Source: Anagrus nilaparvatae | Lineage: Eukaryota; Arthropoda; Insecta; Hymenoptera; Mymaridae | DNA: 64,000 bases | NCBI GenBank assembly: GCA_022575985.1 | Contig: JAKSXM010000007.1 | Location: 10,294,501 to 10,358,500, forward strand | Direction of reading: 5' to 3' | Shown: one piece after another, positions 22,919 through 35,500 of the stretch | Layout of the letters: each line of letters begins with the position of its first letter | Position numbering within the stretch: the stretch's first letter is position 1 | The notes under the pieces: generated by a model | Database searches by the model: none | Seen by the model: the letters and a program-made list of their open reading frames with translations, nothing else | What the model was told of the DNA's origin: nothing | Translations under genes and position numbers: made by a program

Positions 22919-23644
22919 ATTATAAAGATATTTTATATTTGGTCTATTTTATATTCAGTACATATACCATAGTATTTCGTCTGTAATATAAAGTGAAAAA
23001 ATAACAAAATAATAAAAATCAATATTTTCAGATCATTAAGTGTCCCATTTTTAAACAGTCAAGATAATTCACCAATTATGAATTCAAGTAAGATTAAACC
23101 TTCTAATAAAACATTGAATGCATATTATAACATACAAAGGCATTTCAGAATTAGAGAGTAACCAACAAATTTGTTAATGCATGGGGTGATTTAAATTTAA
23201 AATTTTACATTTTTAAATAATAGACAGTTCTTTTTTTCCAGAGCTAACTACTTTTTTTTTTATTCGGTAAAAAAAGTAATCCCAGTTTATCAATAAAAGG
23301 AAAAAAGAAATTAATTCTCGGAAAGAGGCCTTGAGAGATGCTTATATTTTAATTGTTATAAGTTCTAGTTGGTGAGGTTTGCTTCTTAACCAATCAATGA
23401 GTATAAACCAAACTAAAAGCAAAGTAAATAATATATTCTATGCTAAAAGTTTACAGGCATCTGTTGAGACCATTTCGTGACAAAAATAAACCTAAGTATC
23501 TACCATACTAAATCAATTGGAGAAAGAGGGACGGAAATATATTTTACTGAGACCTGTAACGCTGCAATAAAGTTTCTGTCCCAGGCTTTATGTAATTGGT
23601 TACTTCTTCTTATGTAGGTCTAATCGATCGACCAGTCACTTGTA
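22919..23644. other. AT-rich noncoding DNA
   Basis: No gene recognised between the SINE-like tract and the foldback element. Confidence 0.35.
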
Positions 23645-24221
23645 CCAAAGAAGATATATGTGCATTTCTACGAGAAAGTACTTTTTATGAGCACCAAAAA
23701 TGAAGAAAAAAAAATTTACGAGGCCGCGACTGCTACCATGATTTTTTGGTAGTTTGAACCCTATCGAATGCAAAAAAAAGCGTGAACACGAAATCGGCGA
23801 TGGATGCCAAAAAGATTTTGCCACTTATATCAAAAACCGCGTTTTTCGTATCTGAGCTACCCAAAATTTTAAAAATAACTTTTTAGGTAAGAAAAGTTTT
23901 TTAAAACTAGGTAAAAAATCTGATTGCCAAGGAAAAATCAGTCCAGAAGAAAAAAAAACTTTTCTTTTTCCGATGAAATTTAGCCAAGTTATCGTCCATT
24001 TAAGATTTTGCCCAAATTCGTCTTAAAAAAGATTGAAATTTTATTGAAAAAAGCCTGTTTCTGAATTTTAAGCATGCATTACTCGCTTGATTTTCATCGT
24101 AAAATAATAATTTTTTTTTTTTAAATCAATTAATTTTTTCCTGAGTATTCATTTCTTCAAGAAAGAAATCATTTTAACATGGAACATGTTCATTGGATGG
24201 GGTATTTGAAAAAGTCCGGCT

Positions 24222-24531
24222 CGGCAGGGGGGGGGGGGGTGAAAAAGTGACGCTTTTAGGGGGGGGGGGTCAAAAATTGACGCTTTTAGGGGGGGGGTCA
24301 AAAATTGACGTTTTTAGGGGGGGGTCAAAAATTGACGCTTTTAGGGGGGGGGGTCAAAAATTGACGTTTTTAGGGGGGGGGGGGTCAAAAATTGACGCTT
24401 TTAGGGGGGGGGGTCAAAAATTGACGCTTTTAGGGGGGGGTCAAAAATTGACGTTTTTAGGGGGGGGTCAAAAATTGACGCTTTTAGGGGGGGGGGGTCA
24501 AAAATTGACGTTTTTAGGGGGGGGGTCAAAT
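24222..24531 (+). repeat. G-run minisatellite, ~28-bp unit, 11 runs
   Basis: The unit is a run of 7-13 Gs followed by GTCAAAAATTGACG and YTTTTA. Within each unit GTCAA...TTGAC can pair, so the array alternates G-runs with short hairpin words. The units vary mainly in G-run length. The apparent Gly-rich ORF is a by-product. Confidence 0.9.
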
Positions 24532-24554
24532 GGACTTAGAATATTTTCGATTCA

Positions 24555-24925
24555 GGGACTTTTGGTGCAGAAGTACCTAGGAACCTATGGTGCAGAAGTA
24601 CCTAGGGACCTTTGGTGCAGAAGTACCTAGGGACTATTGGTGCAGAAGTCCCTAAAGACCTTTGGTGCAGAAGTACCTAGGAACCTTTGGTGCAGAAGTA
24701 CCTAGGGAGCATTGGTGCAGAAGTACCTAGGGACTATTGGTGCAGAAGTCCCTAAAGACCTTTGGTGCAGAAGTACCTAGGAAACTTTGGTGCAGAAGTC
24801 CCTAAAGACCTTTGGTGCAGAAGTACCTAGGGAGCATTGGTGCAGAAGTCCCTAAAGACCTTTGGTGCAGAAGTACCTATGGAGTATTGGTGCAGAAGTA
24901 CCTAGGGACCATTGGTGCAGAATTT
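24555..24925 (+). repeat. 26-bp minisatellite, 15 copies
   Basis: The unit is TTTGGTGCAGAAGTACCTAG plus GGACC. I count fifteen GGTGCAGAA words. Two variant families (AAGTACCTAGG and AAGTCCCTAAAG) alternate, suggesting higher-order duplication. It lies directly after the G-run array in the loop of the foldback element. Confidence 0.9.
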
Positions 24926-25934
24926 TTAAGAATTCATTATAAAAATTAATAAATAATAAATTCATATTCATATTATTTAAAAAACTATAATAATTTGAAA
25001 ATTTAATTAATTTAGTTCATTTTGATGTCTAAGCAGCATGATTTCTATAATAAAAATCTAAATATAAATATTTGCATATAAATATTTATATTATGAACAC
25101 AATAAATACTTTATTATCAATGTTATAAATGAACATGTTCCATGCTCGTTGGTTGTGTAGTTACACAAACCGGTTATAAATTTTTTTTATTTACCAAATT
25201 TCAATTTTTAGGTCGAAAACTGTGTTAAGTAAATTTGGCTACTTACAGTTTTCAAAGGCTTTTGACCTGGAAAATGGAAATTAGGTACATAAAAATGATT
25301 TCTTTCATAAAGAAATGAATTGCCAGGGAAAAATACATCGATTTAAAAAGAAAATTATTATTTTACGATGAAAATCAAGCGAGTAATGCTTGTTTGAAGT
25401 TCAGATAACAGGCATTTTTCAATAAAATTTCAATCGTTTTTAAGACGAATTTGAACAAAATCTTAAATTGACGATAACTTGGCTAAATTTCATCGGAAAA
25501 AGTAAAGTTTTTTTTTCTTCTGGAGTGATTTTTCCCTGGCAATCAGATTTTTTACCTAGTTTTAAAAAACTTTTCTTACCTAAAAAGTTATTTTTAAAAT
25601 TTTGGGTAGCTCAGATACGAAAAACGCAGTTTTTGATATAAGTGGCAAAATCTTTTTGGCATCCATCGCCGATTTCGTGTTCACGCTTTTTTTTTCAATC
25701 TATAGGGTTCAAACTACCAAAAAATCATGGTGGCAGTCGCGGCCTCGTAAATTTTTTTTTCTACATTTTTGGTTCTCATAAAAAGTACTTTCTCGTAGAA
25801 ATGCACATATATCTTCTTTGCTTGATGAACGCGTCATGAGGCGCTTGAGGAACCTGCCTATAGATCCCTCCAAGAAAGGCTGCCCACTATTATAAAAATT
25901 TTTTTTTAATGTATAAAAATAATACATATAACAC

Positions 25935-26190
25935 CAACCTTAAACCTATATAGCTCATGAAAGTGAGATTTAAAAAAGAAAATGTACCACCCACGTAACC
26001 AAAGTACTTATAAAAACACTACACCACAAGTCTTACACTCAAGTCACCTTAGAAAATCTTTTATAAAAAAAAAACTAAACAATAAGTCTTACACACACAT
26101 AACCTGAGGAATTGGTATATAAAAAATAAATATACCACAAGCCTTAAACCTACGAAACCTAAAAAATATCCTATACAAGCCTCGGTATCA
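25935..26190 (+). repeat. degenerate ~70-bp tandem repeat, about 4 units
   Basis: Units share TTAAACCTA or CTTACAC, then (A)CCT or (A)CC, TATAAAAA and a CACCACAAG or ACAATAAG word (for example CCACAAGTCTTACACTCAAG and CCACAAGCCTTAAACCTACG). The units are diverged and noncoding. Confidence 0.5.
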
Positions 26191-26950
26191 GTGTAAAAGT
26201 AGAAAATTGTTTATACAGCGTATAATTAAAAATACTTACATAGGATGGCCTCTATCTTGGGGAAACCATATTCCAATCTATAGTTATGGATGACTTTGAT
26301 ATTGTGAGAAAAAAGCCCTGATGCCTTCTGGTTTGTAACAAACTTTTGGTTGATATAATTTTTTCATCTAAGAGAGGCCTTTCAAGCCCCATAAACCACA
26401 ATTTTTCATCACTAGTTCTCTTATAGCTAATTTACTGAATGGCCATTTTTTGCCAAAATGACCAATTTAAAAAAAGCTGCTAATATTGTAATTCATGACA
26501 AAAATGGATTTTATAGGTCTTTTTACAAGCTTCAATTTTCCGAAAATCCTTTGATTGTCTCTTCAATTATTTGTTTTCCAGAGATGATAGTTCAGAGTCA
26601 GAGTCCCAGTCTTAGATTTTTTTACTTCCTATTCCTTAGGATGGGCTTTTATCGGGGTATTAAAAGAAGTTGTTTAGTTTAAAAAGATTTAAAAATGAGA
26701 AAAGATATTCTATAAATCGTCTGTTTAACTTTAAAATAATATAAAATTTAATAATCCACAAATTTTACGAAAAAATAAATTAAAATTTTATTTAAAAAAA
26801 GTAAATTTCTTTTTATTTTCCGTCACCTTAACTTAGGCTCCCACCATATTTCCACTTAGAAACCTCTACTATAGTCTTAGTTCGGCGCTGGGTCTAATTC
26901 TGAAAAGCCATTTTATTATTTTGTATTTTTTTACCATCTCTTGTTTTTAG
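26191..26950. other. noncoding DNA upstream of the F-box exon
   Basis: It ends in a pyrimidine-rich acceptor (TCTTGTTTTTAG) at 26950. An ORF at 26458-26682 shows no motif and I do not support it. The upstream exon of the F-box gene was not found here. Confidence 0.4.
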
Positions 26951-28575
26951 GTATCGTGAAACGAAAATTGGAATTTGCTCCACCAACGCGAATTCATAAC
27001 AATGTATGCATTAATAATTTACTCAATGATGACTGCATGATACAAATTTTTGAGAATTTATCTATCAAGGACAAATTAATTATTGAATTAGTTTGTAAAA
27101 GATGGTGTGTTCTAGGGAAACTCTCATGGAGCAACAGTAAAATATTACAAATCAGTGACAAAGGATTTAAAAAAATGGAATTAAAAAATGAATTGGCTTT
27201 GAATTCAAATGAAAAAAAGAAATTCATTTTAAAAGTTATTGAAAGGAACTGTTCTTATTTAACTGATCTGGTAATAAAAAATGATTGGGACTTAAATTAC
27301 TCTCTGCTAATTAACGAGATTTCAAATTATTGTCAAAATATAACCAAACTAGTTTTATATTAATTCCCAAACAATAAAGAATTTTGTGAGGAATCAGTTC
27401 TTGCCCAATTATTTAAGAACAACAAAAAACTAACAAGTATTCATTTGGAGAATTTAAGTTTAAATGGAACATGTTTAGAAAGCTTATGTGCAGAGTCTAT
27501 TACAGAACTAACAATAAAAAGGTGTTCTTTTAAGTTTGAAAATTATTTAGAGGATCTTTTTTTGAAATTAAATAACTTAAATAAAATTTATATATATACT
27601 TCAAAAGTTGATTTATCAAATAAACTAATGAATTCTCTGAATGCGAGTAATTGCAAAAATATAAAAGATTTTTTTGTGGATTCATTTACAAGATATTCTA
27701 AAAAATATACTAATGATTTAAATCAACTGATTTTGAGACAAAAAAACTTATTAAAATTTAGAGCTAAAAATTGTATGTTAAATAAAAATTCATTGAAAGT
27801 TTTAAGATCAGATTCACTTGAAGAATTAGTGATTAATTGTAAAAATCCATCTAATCTGTATCCATTCAAAAATTTAAAAAAATTTCAATGCTTACTTTAC
27901 CATTTAACTGATGAATTTTTAAAAAGTTTATCAAAATGTTCAAATTTAGAAGTAATTGATTTGACTGCGAAGCATAATAAACTAACTTCAGAAGGTGTGA
28001 GCTGCTTCTCTAAATTCCAAAATTTGAAAAATTTTATGTTTAACAGCGATTTTAAAAATATAGACAATATAATGGATGCAATTTCTCAATGCCAAAATAT
28101 TACATACATAGATTTTTGGAATTGTAAATTTACTTGTGACGATGGCCTACAGAATATTATTAGGAACCTAACAAATTTAAAATTTTTATATATTTCATCT
28201 TCATCAAGAATTACAAAAAAAGAGCTTCTTGATATATCAGTTAATATGAAGTATTTAGAAACATTTGTATTTCAAGTATTTGATGATTTAGATTATGAAT
28301 TACTTAAAATGGTGAATAATATAAAGCTTCAGCGAGGTGATACAAATATTTTAAATACTAAAATCACCATTAAAGAAGAAGAATCTTATGAGCTCACAAA
28401 ATCAATTCAGGAGTTAGGAGAATTGGAATTAGTAAAGATTTCATATGAATTTGTTAATTTTTATAACAAATGGGGTTTAGAAGATGGTTATTCTGATAGT
28501 ATTAGTGAAACCGATAGCAGTAATGACGGTAGTAGTAGTAGTAGTGAAGATGATATTAGTGAGGTTGATTTTTAA
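26951..28575 (+). pseudogene. F-box/leucine-rich-repeat protein, terminal exon with one stop
   Basis: One frame of about 540 codons runs from the acceptor TTTTTAG|GT at 26950/26951 to TAA 28573-28575. It is interrupted only by TAA at 27361-27363. Near the start is an F-box: LLNDDCMIQIFENLSIKDKL then IIELVCKRW (about 27010-27110). F-boxes bind Skp1 in SCF ubiquitin ligases, with the rest recruiting substrate. Leucine-rich, RNI-like repeats fill the remainder (for example NLEVIDLTAKHNKLT, NITYIDFWNCKFTCDDGLQN, LTNLKFLYISSSSRITKKEL). The tail is acidic and serine-rich (SDSISETDSSNDGSSSSSED). The first intact codon after the acceptor needs one base from an upstream exon (phase 1). A polyadenylation signal AATAAA is at 28724-28729. 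Preservation of about 400 codons after the stop means it is very recent, a polymorphism, a sequencing error, or recoded. Truncated at the stop, the protein would keep the F-box and lose the repeats. Confidence 0.75.
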
Positions 28576-29047
28576 GAAAATATCTTGATACCATTCAGCA
28601 TATTTTTTTAAAATTAGTCTTTATAAACATGTGTTCTTCATTTTGATGATTGCTAATTTAGCTTTGTAAAATTATGTATTCTAAAATCAATGTAATTAAT
28701 ATTTTGATGTATAATCAAATTGAAATAAAATTTATTTTGTTTACCTAATTATTTTGAAATAAAGTTAAATGGCATAAGTAAAAAAAAACTTGTATAACTT
28801 TAATTTTTTCTCCAAAGCCCTGTTAATAATATAAAAATTTATAATTTATAATATTCAAGCCCTAAGTCGAAATAATACTACATACAAGAAAGTCATTTAT
28901 GTCTTGTATTATAACATTATTTCAAAATAGTATTACAATAATATGACCATAAACGTAAAAATTTGCCTAAAAAGCTTATCAAAAGATCGAATATTTGAAT
29001 TTATTATTTTTATAAGAATCTATTATTTATATTTCTTTATTTCTAAG
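28576..29047. other. 3' UTR and AT-rich intergenic DNA
   Basis: This contains the AATAAA at 28724-28729 of the F-box gene and a second AATAAA near 28758. It ends in the strong acceptor of the next exon. Confidence 0.5.
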
Positions 29048-29136
29048 GAATATGAAAATCGAGCCAGAATTTCAATCCAGTGACAGAAACAGTTCCAATT
29101 CTTACCATAACGTGCGCAGGAAATCTCCAGGTCCAA
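29048..29136 (+). CDS. orphan spliced exon, KIEPE-containing
   Basis: A pyrimidine tract (TTTCTTTATTTCTAAG, ending 29047) and a donor (A|GTATGA, 29136/29137) bracket 89 bases of much higher GC. They are open in the frame containing MKIEPEFQSSDRNSSNSYHN and then VRRKSPGP. The frame leaves a phase-1 end. M at 29052 could be a start, or the exon could be internal. The peptide is hydrophilic, with a KIEPE stretch (a sumoylation-type psi-K-x-E match) and an RRKSP site, as found in many nuclear regulators. Its phase fits the acceptor at 26951, but that lies upstream, so linear splicing to it is impossible. It could belong to a tandem paralogue of the F-box gene or to another long-intron gene. Unidentified. 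Confidence 0.45.
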
Positions 29137-30557
29137 GTATGAATTCAAAATTTATAATGTATTATTGACACATTAATGAATATTGATTTTAAATTTTTGA
29201 GCTTATCTTCAATTCTCCAGTATAGTATTTCTTAAGAACATAGTAATAACAACTGATGAACATGAATTGCTCGATTTGTAATAATTGTTTTAAACAGTCA
29301 AAGGCTAAGATTTTGCATCATTTAAACTATTATTAAATTTTTAAAAGGAATTCGGAAAAGATTAAATAAAAATAAATTAATGTTATAAAAGTTATATGAA
29401 CGTGAATTATATTTGATAAAATAAAATTTAATAAAGTTCAGCTTAAATAATATATAAAATACATTTCTTTTACAAGAAAATATTACGCCATCTAGATTGA
29501 AAAAATTGAATTAATTTATATCAGGACTACAGACTACATGCTAATTGATGAATGTAATGCTTCAATGAAGCGTTTATATTTGAATAAATACTAATTTTTC
29601 TGGACAGTAATTTTAACTTCTATCTCATAACTTTGAAATTACTTAAACAGTAATTTTAAAGTAAAAAATGACTTTTATTTATTAAAAAATGAGGCTTTTT
29701 TATTTTAGGCACGATCGTTATCATGAAATAATAATATTTCTTACAAGTTTGGCTTCATTTTTTGGCTTCATCTTTTTTTCATTTAAACTTGAAAAATGAA
29801 TTTTTTTTAGAAATTTCTACATAAAATTAAAAAATAATTTGATTATTATTTTTGGAGTCAACTTGTCGTATACTATACCACGTTTTGTTGCATAAAATTA
29901 TGAAAAACCATAATTTCACATATAAAGATAAAGATTTATTTTCAGCACCCAGTAATATTGAAATTCATATCAAACATTTTGAACGATATTTTGTATATTT
30001 TTTTGACACATTTTTATTTATAGATCTTTCATATTCTACCTGTCTGATTCTGAAAAAATAATTAGTCCCTTTTTTAGCATTTATTAGCATTGTTTTTCAA
30101 GCATCATTTCAATCTAAATATTGCAATAATAATAATAATAAACTGTTCTAAGAAGGTGGAAATAAAAAGAGATAAGATTACTATTAATTTATAAAAAAAA
30201 TTATATAACACGAATTCAAAAAGCAATCAAATCAATATAGTACTGGAACCTCGAATATCCGAGTCTTAATACAAATGATTATTTTGTCCAAAAATAATAT
30301 TTTTTCCAAAATTAATACGGTAAAAGTTAATTTATCTAACCTCGTTCAAGCTTGTATTTTACAGGATGTCATCCGAAGCTAATCGAAGCTAATCCTGATA
30401 ATTGATTAATTAACACCAATAAATATTATTTAATAAAAAATAAATAATGTAAGAAATTTAATTTATAGAAACTTTTAAATGAAGATTTGAGTAATAAAAT
30501 TTAAATTAAGAATATCATTGTACATTAAATAATTAAAATTATGAAGCGCATAAGCTT
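29137..30557. other. AT-rich DNA with a degenerate module copy
   Basis: A weaker relative of the TATA-N18 module is at 29469-29478 (TTTACAAGAA, followed by TACGCCATCTAGATTGA). No further exon was found downstream of the donor at 29137. Confidence 0.4.
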
Positions 30558-30593
30558 ATATATACAATATAAATTACATTTCTCTTGCGAGAA
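30558..30593 (+). repeat. TATA-N18-CTTGCGAGAA module, copy E
   Basis: ATATATAC ending at 30565, 18 bases, CTTGCGAGAA at 30584-30593, followed by TACGCCATCTAGATTAA, shared with 29485 and (inverted) with copy H near 6700. Confidence 0.6.
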
Positions 30594-32452
30594 AGTATAA
30601 TACGCCATCTAGATTAATTTTTTATTAGTTTTTTATACATATTTTAACGAATAACCCGCTGTTTGCCAGTATTATTTAATTGTTTTAAAACTACTAACTT
30701 AGCAAATATCAACCCAGATTTTCATTTTTGGTTTATGTTAGAGCTACAGATATTTCAGAAATGCTAATTGTAATAATAATTGTATAATAACAGTCTTAAT
30801 ACTTGGCTAATTTTGTATTAGTTTGTACCACATAAATTACAACTTCACCATAAAATATACTATAAATAAAAACATGCACTTCAGAAACACGAAATAACTT
30901 AATTCTCACACATAACTTAAAAAATCATATATACCAATAAATATCTAGTGAAAGTGTTAATTTGTAATTACATTAATTTTAAATACATTACAATAAAAAT
31001 TAAAAAAAAAATTTTAAATAGATATTTAATAAAATATCAGTAGACATACCTACACTTCCTATATGTATAAACTAATTAACAAAAGTTTGCATGTTTATGA
31101 TATATATAATACAAGTTAGCTGGGTGCATTGGCATCTTATTACAAGTTGTGTAATAATTTCACACGTCAGACCCGCGGGTGGTTCTCACTCAAAAAAAAA
31201 TTTTTTTTTTCATTCTTTATATTCTCTTTCTTATTCATAAATATTGCAATTCTTGTATATTAAATATTCATGCGAAATAAGTGCAATGAAAATATATCAG
31301 AACCAAAAAATTATTATATAAATAAGATGAATGACAAAAAGATTTTATTTATCCAAAATTTTTTAAAAAGAGATATTTAACAGACACTTCTCTAAAAAAA
31401 TTTTTAATAAAAGATGAACCCCATTCCAGGAAGGACGAGTTGATTGATAGGTTTAATTTATATTAAATATAAATGCTACGTGAGTTTTTTATAATGCGTG
31501 AAAAATTTTTTTTCTTCGCATACCTAAAACTACACTCTTGATGTATTTCTTTCAAAAAATAATATTAAATTTACATTTTTTATTGCATTTATTTCTTTTA
31601 AAAAATTTCTTTTTTGTGAATTTAACATATACAAAAATATTATCTCCCACGTATTATGTATGTGAAAACATAAGTCAATTTTTTTGAAGAAAGGTACACT
31701 AAAAAAATATTAAAATTGCATGATGCATATAAAGGTGGATAATACTTAATAATATGTTTGTTTTTTTAATGTTTTTTAAGACACACACACACACATATAT
31801 ATGTAGTATGTTATGTATATATTATTTACATGACAAGTATATCGAATTACCAAAGTGTCCATTATTTTGTTAGTCACACCCAAAAAAAAATTTTTATTAA
31901 AAGAGACAATAGAGAGATGATGATCATGACACTTAAAGAAGCAAAAAAATATGGTAGCTTTATATATAAAATGATAACGGAAAATAATTTGTATATGCGT
32001 TATTGTAAAATATCGGGTCAGTGAGCTTTGTTTTTTGCATATTAGACTTTTACTTGGTTTTGTTTTTTGTTTTGAATTATTATTGGAAATTTGTGGATGG
32101 GTTTTTGGTCTAAAAAATAGTTTGCTCGTTTGTAACGAGGTGCTTGAAAAAAGTTCGATTTCTACTAAAATTTAAAATTTTCTAATTTTTTTGTTAAAAT
32201 ATATTTTTATGCAAATTTTTACAGCTAGCTCTTTAACAAGGAACTATACTTGTAAAAAAATTACAGAATCTTGTTTTGGAGTAATATACTTTCCAAGATT
32301 TAGAGTAATTCTAGGTAAAACCTGGATAAAATTGCGCCAGGAATTCTGGTGAAAAAAATACCCAGATTCCAAAAATGTGTTCGCTTAGACATGGAAAAAA
32401 TATCATAAGTTCCCTGAATGAAAATTTTTAAACGCTATCTTTGATTACATAT
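30594..32452. other. AT-rich noncoding DNA
   Basis: A short CA/TA microsatellite is at about 31783-31805. A GC-richer patch (CACACGTCAGACCCGCGGGT) near 31160-31185 has no assigned role. No gene seen. Confidence 0.4.
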
Positions 32453-32599
32453 CAGGCGCGCACACAGAAAGTTGTGCTGGGGTAGGCTAATAATGATAAA
32501 TTTTTTAAAATATATGAAAAAAATTAAAATATTTGTGAAAAAGATACCTTGAAAGGGTAGGCTACAGCCTAAGTAGCCTATAGCGTGTGTGCGCGCCTG
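32453..32599. mobile_element. 147-bp hAT-like MITE
   Basis: It begins CAGGCGCGCACACA and ends TGTGTGCGCGCCTG. A CATAT flanks each side (32448-32452 and 32600-32604), a plausible target duplication. The interior (GGGTAGGCTA...TAGCCTA) also folds. There is no coding capacity. The CAGG-type ends recall hAT elements, though those normally make 8-bp duplications, so the superfamily is tentative. Confidence 0.75.
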
Positions 32600-35500
32600 C
32601 ATATCGCGCCTATCAAAAATAATTTCCATAGAAAAAAGATTTTGCAAATTTAGGATTTAATTTAGCATTAAACAATTCCAAAAACAAGCAATTATTAAAA
32701 ATAAAATCCAAGCTAATATGCATAATACATATATATATGCAACTTATAGGTACAAACAATAAAATAGGCAATCAATCTGTTGTTTAGTCACGTGTATAAT
32801 AATAAATTAAATATTAAATATGCTAAAATATTATATATAAATATTCATTCAAATAAACTCAAAGCGATTATAAGAAATTTTAGAAATATATATATACTAG
32901 TTTTTGCATAATTTATATAAATATTAAAAGCCTAATTAATTATATTCTTATAATTAAGGTGTAACTTTATGCGTATGATAGAAATATATGGGCAGATCCT
33001 AGTATAATTACGGCGTTAGGCGTCTGTAATGTAATTTTTATGAAATTCAGACTTTGTTTTCAAAAATATGAGAGATTTTGAGACATTCAAATTTCTGGTG
33101 TAAATAGATTCTATATCAGATCTCAAAAATTTTTTATAAGCTTTCAGCTTTCAAACATTTTTTACTCATTTTTTTTCGCTTTTTGTTTTAGAGATTCGGT
33201 AATTTAAAGTTAGAATATCAATTTAAGATTTTTATAAATATGTTAATTTTTGTTACTATCATTCCAGAGTAAATTGGAAATTGTTTCTAGTAAAGAGACG
33301 AGTAAGAGATTTTTGGTAACTTGAAGATTTTACGAAATTTTTGCGACCCATAACACATATTTTCATTGGAAATTTGGATTTTGGTAGGAGAATTAGTGAT
33401 AAAAAATTACTGTTTATGGGATTTGAAAGTAAACCCTGAGAGAAAAAAATTTGACAAACTAGAAGTTTTTTGGTTAACTTGTGAGGTTTCGGCGTTATAG
33501 TGAAAGTTATCAAAAAACTATACTTAATAACTTTGAGCCCTGCATTTCTAGGCCCAGAAAGCCTATTGGAATATACGGAGAAACATCAGGATAATTTTTC
33601 AAATTATCAAACTGATTCCTACCTATTTGATTTCATATGGTTTTCTAAATGGTTCTGGACGCCCCTTATTAGTCAAAAAAAGCTCAAAAATCCAAAAAAA
33701 CTAAAAAACTAAAAACTTAAAATTAATTCCAGATCTACCCATATTAAAAATTATTTGTTTAAAAATCTTTAATAAATAAATATAAGTGTACATAAAGTGT
33801 CATGATTATTATACAGTAATTATTTTCTATAAGTAATAATTAATTTATAAAAAATTAAACATTTATTTTTATATCATTAATCATTTACCTACTATTTTTA
33901 TTCATACATACATAATTTTTAAATACATACTCCTTCTGTATCATAATTATCTGAACCGAAAAAAAATTAATTTTTTATAAAAAAATGACAATTTTTTTTT
34001 ATACCTGCAGATTAAAATATGAGCGAATTTTTAAATATTTTGATTTAATCTTATTAACATTATTTATAAAGATGTATCTTAAATTATTAATTGAAATTTT
34101 ATAAAAAATTTTTTTGAAGAATGGAATTTGTTGTGTAAAAAAAAAAAAATAAAAAAATAAATTTGAGATTATTTTGAAATATTAATTAATTAAAGTCTTA
34201 ATATTTATATTTATAATTAATTACACGCCATAACAGAAGATTATTTATTTAAGTATTAGACAATAAATTCAACTGTTTGTGTAGGTTGCTAAATTTATTG
34301 ACATGTATTTATCTATTGTTTTGTATCAATAAACTTTATTTAACAGGCAGATTTTTTTTTATTGCGGCTAAATATTTATTTTAATTTATATTTAGAAAAT
34401 TTCATGGTTGAGCTACTGTTTAATTTAAATTTGTTTATAAAATTAAGTTTATATACAGTTTGATTTTTTTACGTAATTTTGTAAAATAGCTTATGTATAT
34501 AAATTCTATATTAGAATTAATATGATTTTTAAAACTTTAAAGATAAAAAATTGATTAGTTAGTCCGAGCGTAAGCTCAATAACTTGAATCTGTTAGTACT
34601 TTGAAATAATCCAGAATTAATATCTTCTATTCAGACAATTTTTAATAATTTTAGTTTAACAATCATGTTATACAGAAAGGTGACATAGAATTTACTATGC
34701 TATGATGATTTAGATACCCCAAAAAAACCAATTTAATAAAATTTATAATATATAATATGATTTGAGAAGTAAATAAGAATTGACAAAATTCCATATAAAT
34801 TACTGTCCAAGGCAAGGGTGGTAAACAGCCAATAGCAAGAAAATTAATTTTAAACATCCTATATATTTCTGATGATAAAAAAAGTCCAAAAGTTACTGTA
34901 GAGGCCTTGGCCCCGGATATAACAAAATATTTCACTTTTGATGGCTATTAATAAGTGGTTTCGAAGAATTTATTAAAATTTTGAATTTTATATATCAGGG
35001 TAAAATCCTTAGAAAACTATTTAATGCATAATTTATGCACTCACAGTATACCCATTAGGCAAAATACATCAAATATTCACAAACTGATAAAATTCAAAAA
35101 TTTTCACACCTTTGACTGATAATAAACCATAAAAAAGCTCCATAAAATCTCTGAACAAAAAAAAATTTTAAATTAACTTCCCATAACAACAATAAATAAA
35201 AAAACAAGATAATTTTCATTCAATCTAAAACATAAAAAAATCTCAAAACGGATATTGTAATTTACTTTGTCAAGTATACTTTTAATCCAAACATTATTTA
35301 CAATCTATAGAAGACTAAATTTAAAAATGATTATAGAAAAATAAATGAGCTATTATCTAAATAACGGTTCTTTTTTATATATAAAATATTTAATTCTTAA
35401 CCAAAGCATGCAAAAATTTGTCATGAATACATTTCTTTACCATTATTCAAGGTTTTTTTTTCTTATTTTCTTCATCCAACATATTTTTCCTATAAAATTC

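Larger units (their letters stand above)
23645..25835. mobile_element. 2.2-kb foldback element enclosing two minisatellites
   Basis: The left arm (about 23645-24205) and right arm (about 25125-25830) are inverted copies. Matching blocks include AGAAGATATATGTGCATTTC at the outer ends, the GCGGCCTCGTAAATTT/AAATTTACGAGGCCGCG pair, TCGGCGATGGATGCCAAAAA, ATCTGAGCTACCCAAAATTT, AGTTATCGTC and GGAACATGTTC at the inner side. The right arm keeps about 170 bases that the left arm lacks. The core of the arms is the same family as 40911-42060. ORFs beginning MAKSFWHPSPISC on opposite strands are the arms read outward, not genes. No transposase is present. Confidence 0.8.

Noticed and set aside
24193..24630. 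145-residue Gly-rich protein
   Set aside because: It is a direct reading of the G-run minisatellite; no start context, splice sites or conserved domain.
24222..24925. CRISPR-like array
   Set aside because: Units are contiguous with no unique spacers, G-run length is the variable part, and the context is eukaryotic. They are minisatellites.
23636..25839. Pair of proteins starting MAKSFWHPSPISC on opposite strands
   Set aside because: They are mirrored arms of the 23.6-25.8 kb foldback, not genes.
27445..28575. A separate gene starting after the F-box ORF
   Set aside because: The codon at 27445 is TTG, and the 27 codons between the first stop and it are open in the same frame with matching protein character. 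It is the continuation of one gene.
34663..34935. 90-codon minus-strand ORF with hydrophobic stretches
   Set aside because: It opens at a non-ATG codon, has no recognisable family motif, and its hydrophobicity follows from T-rich codons.
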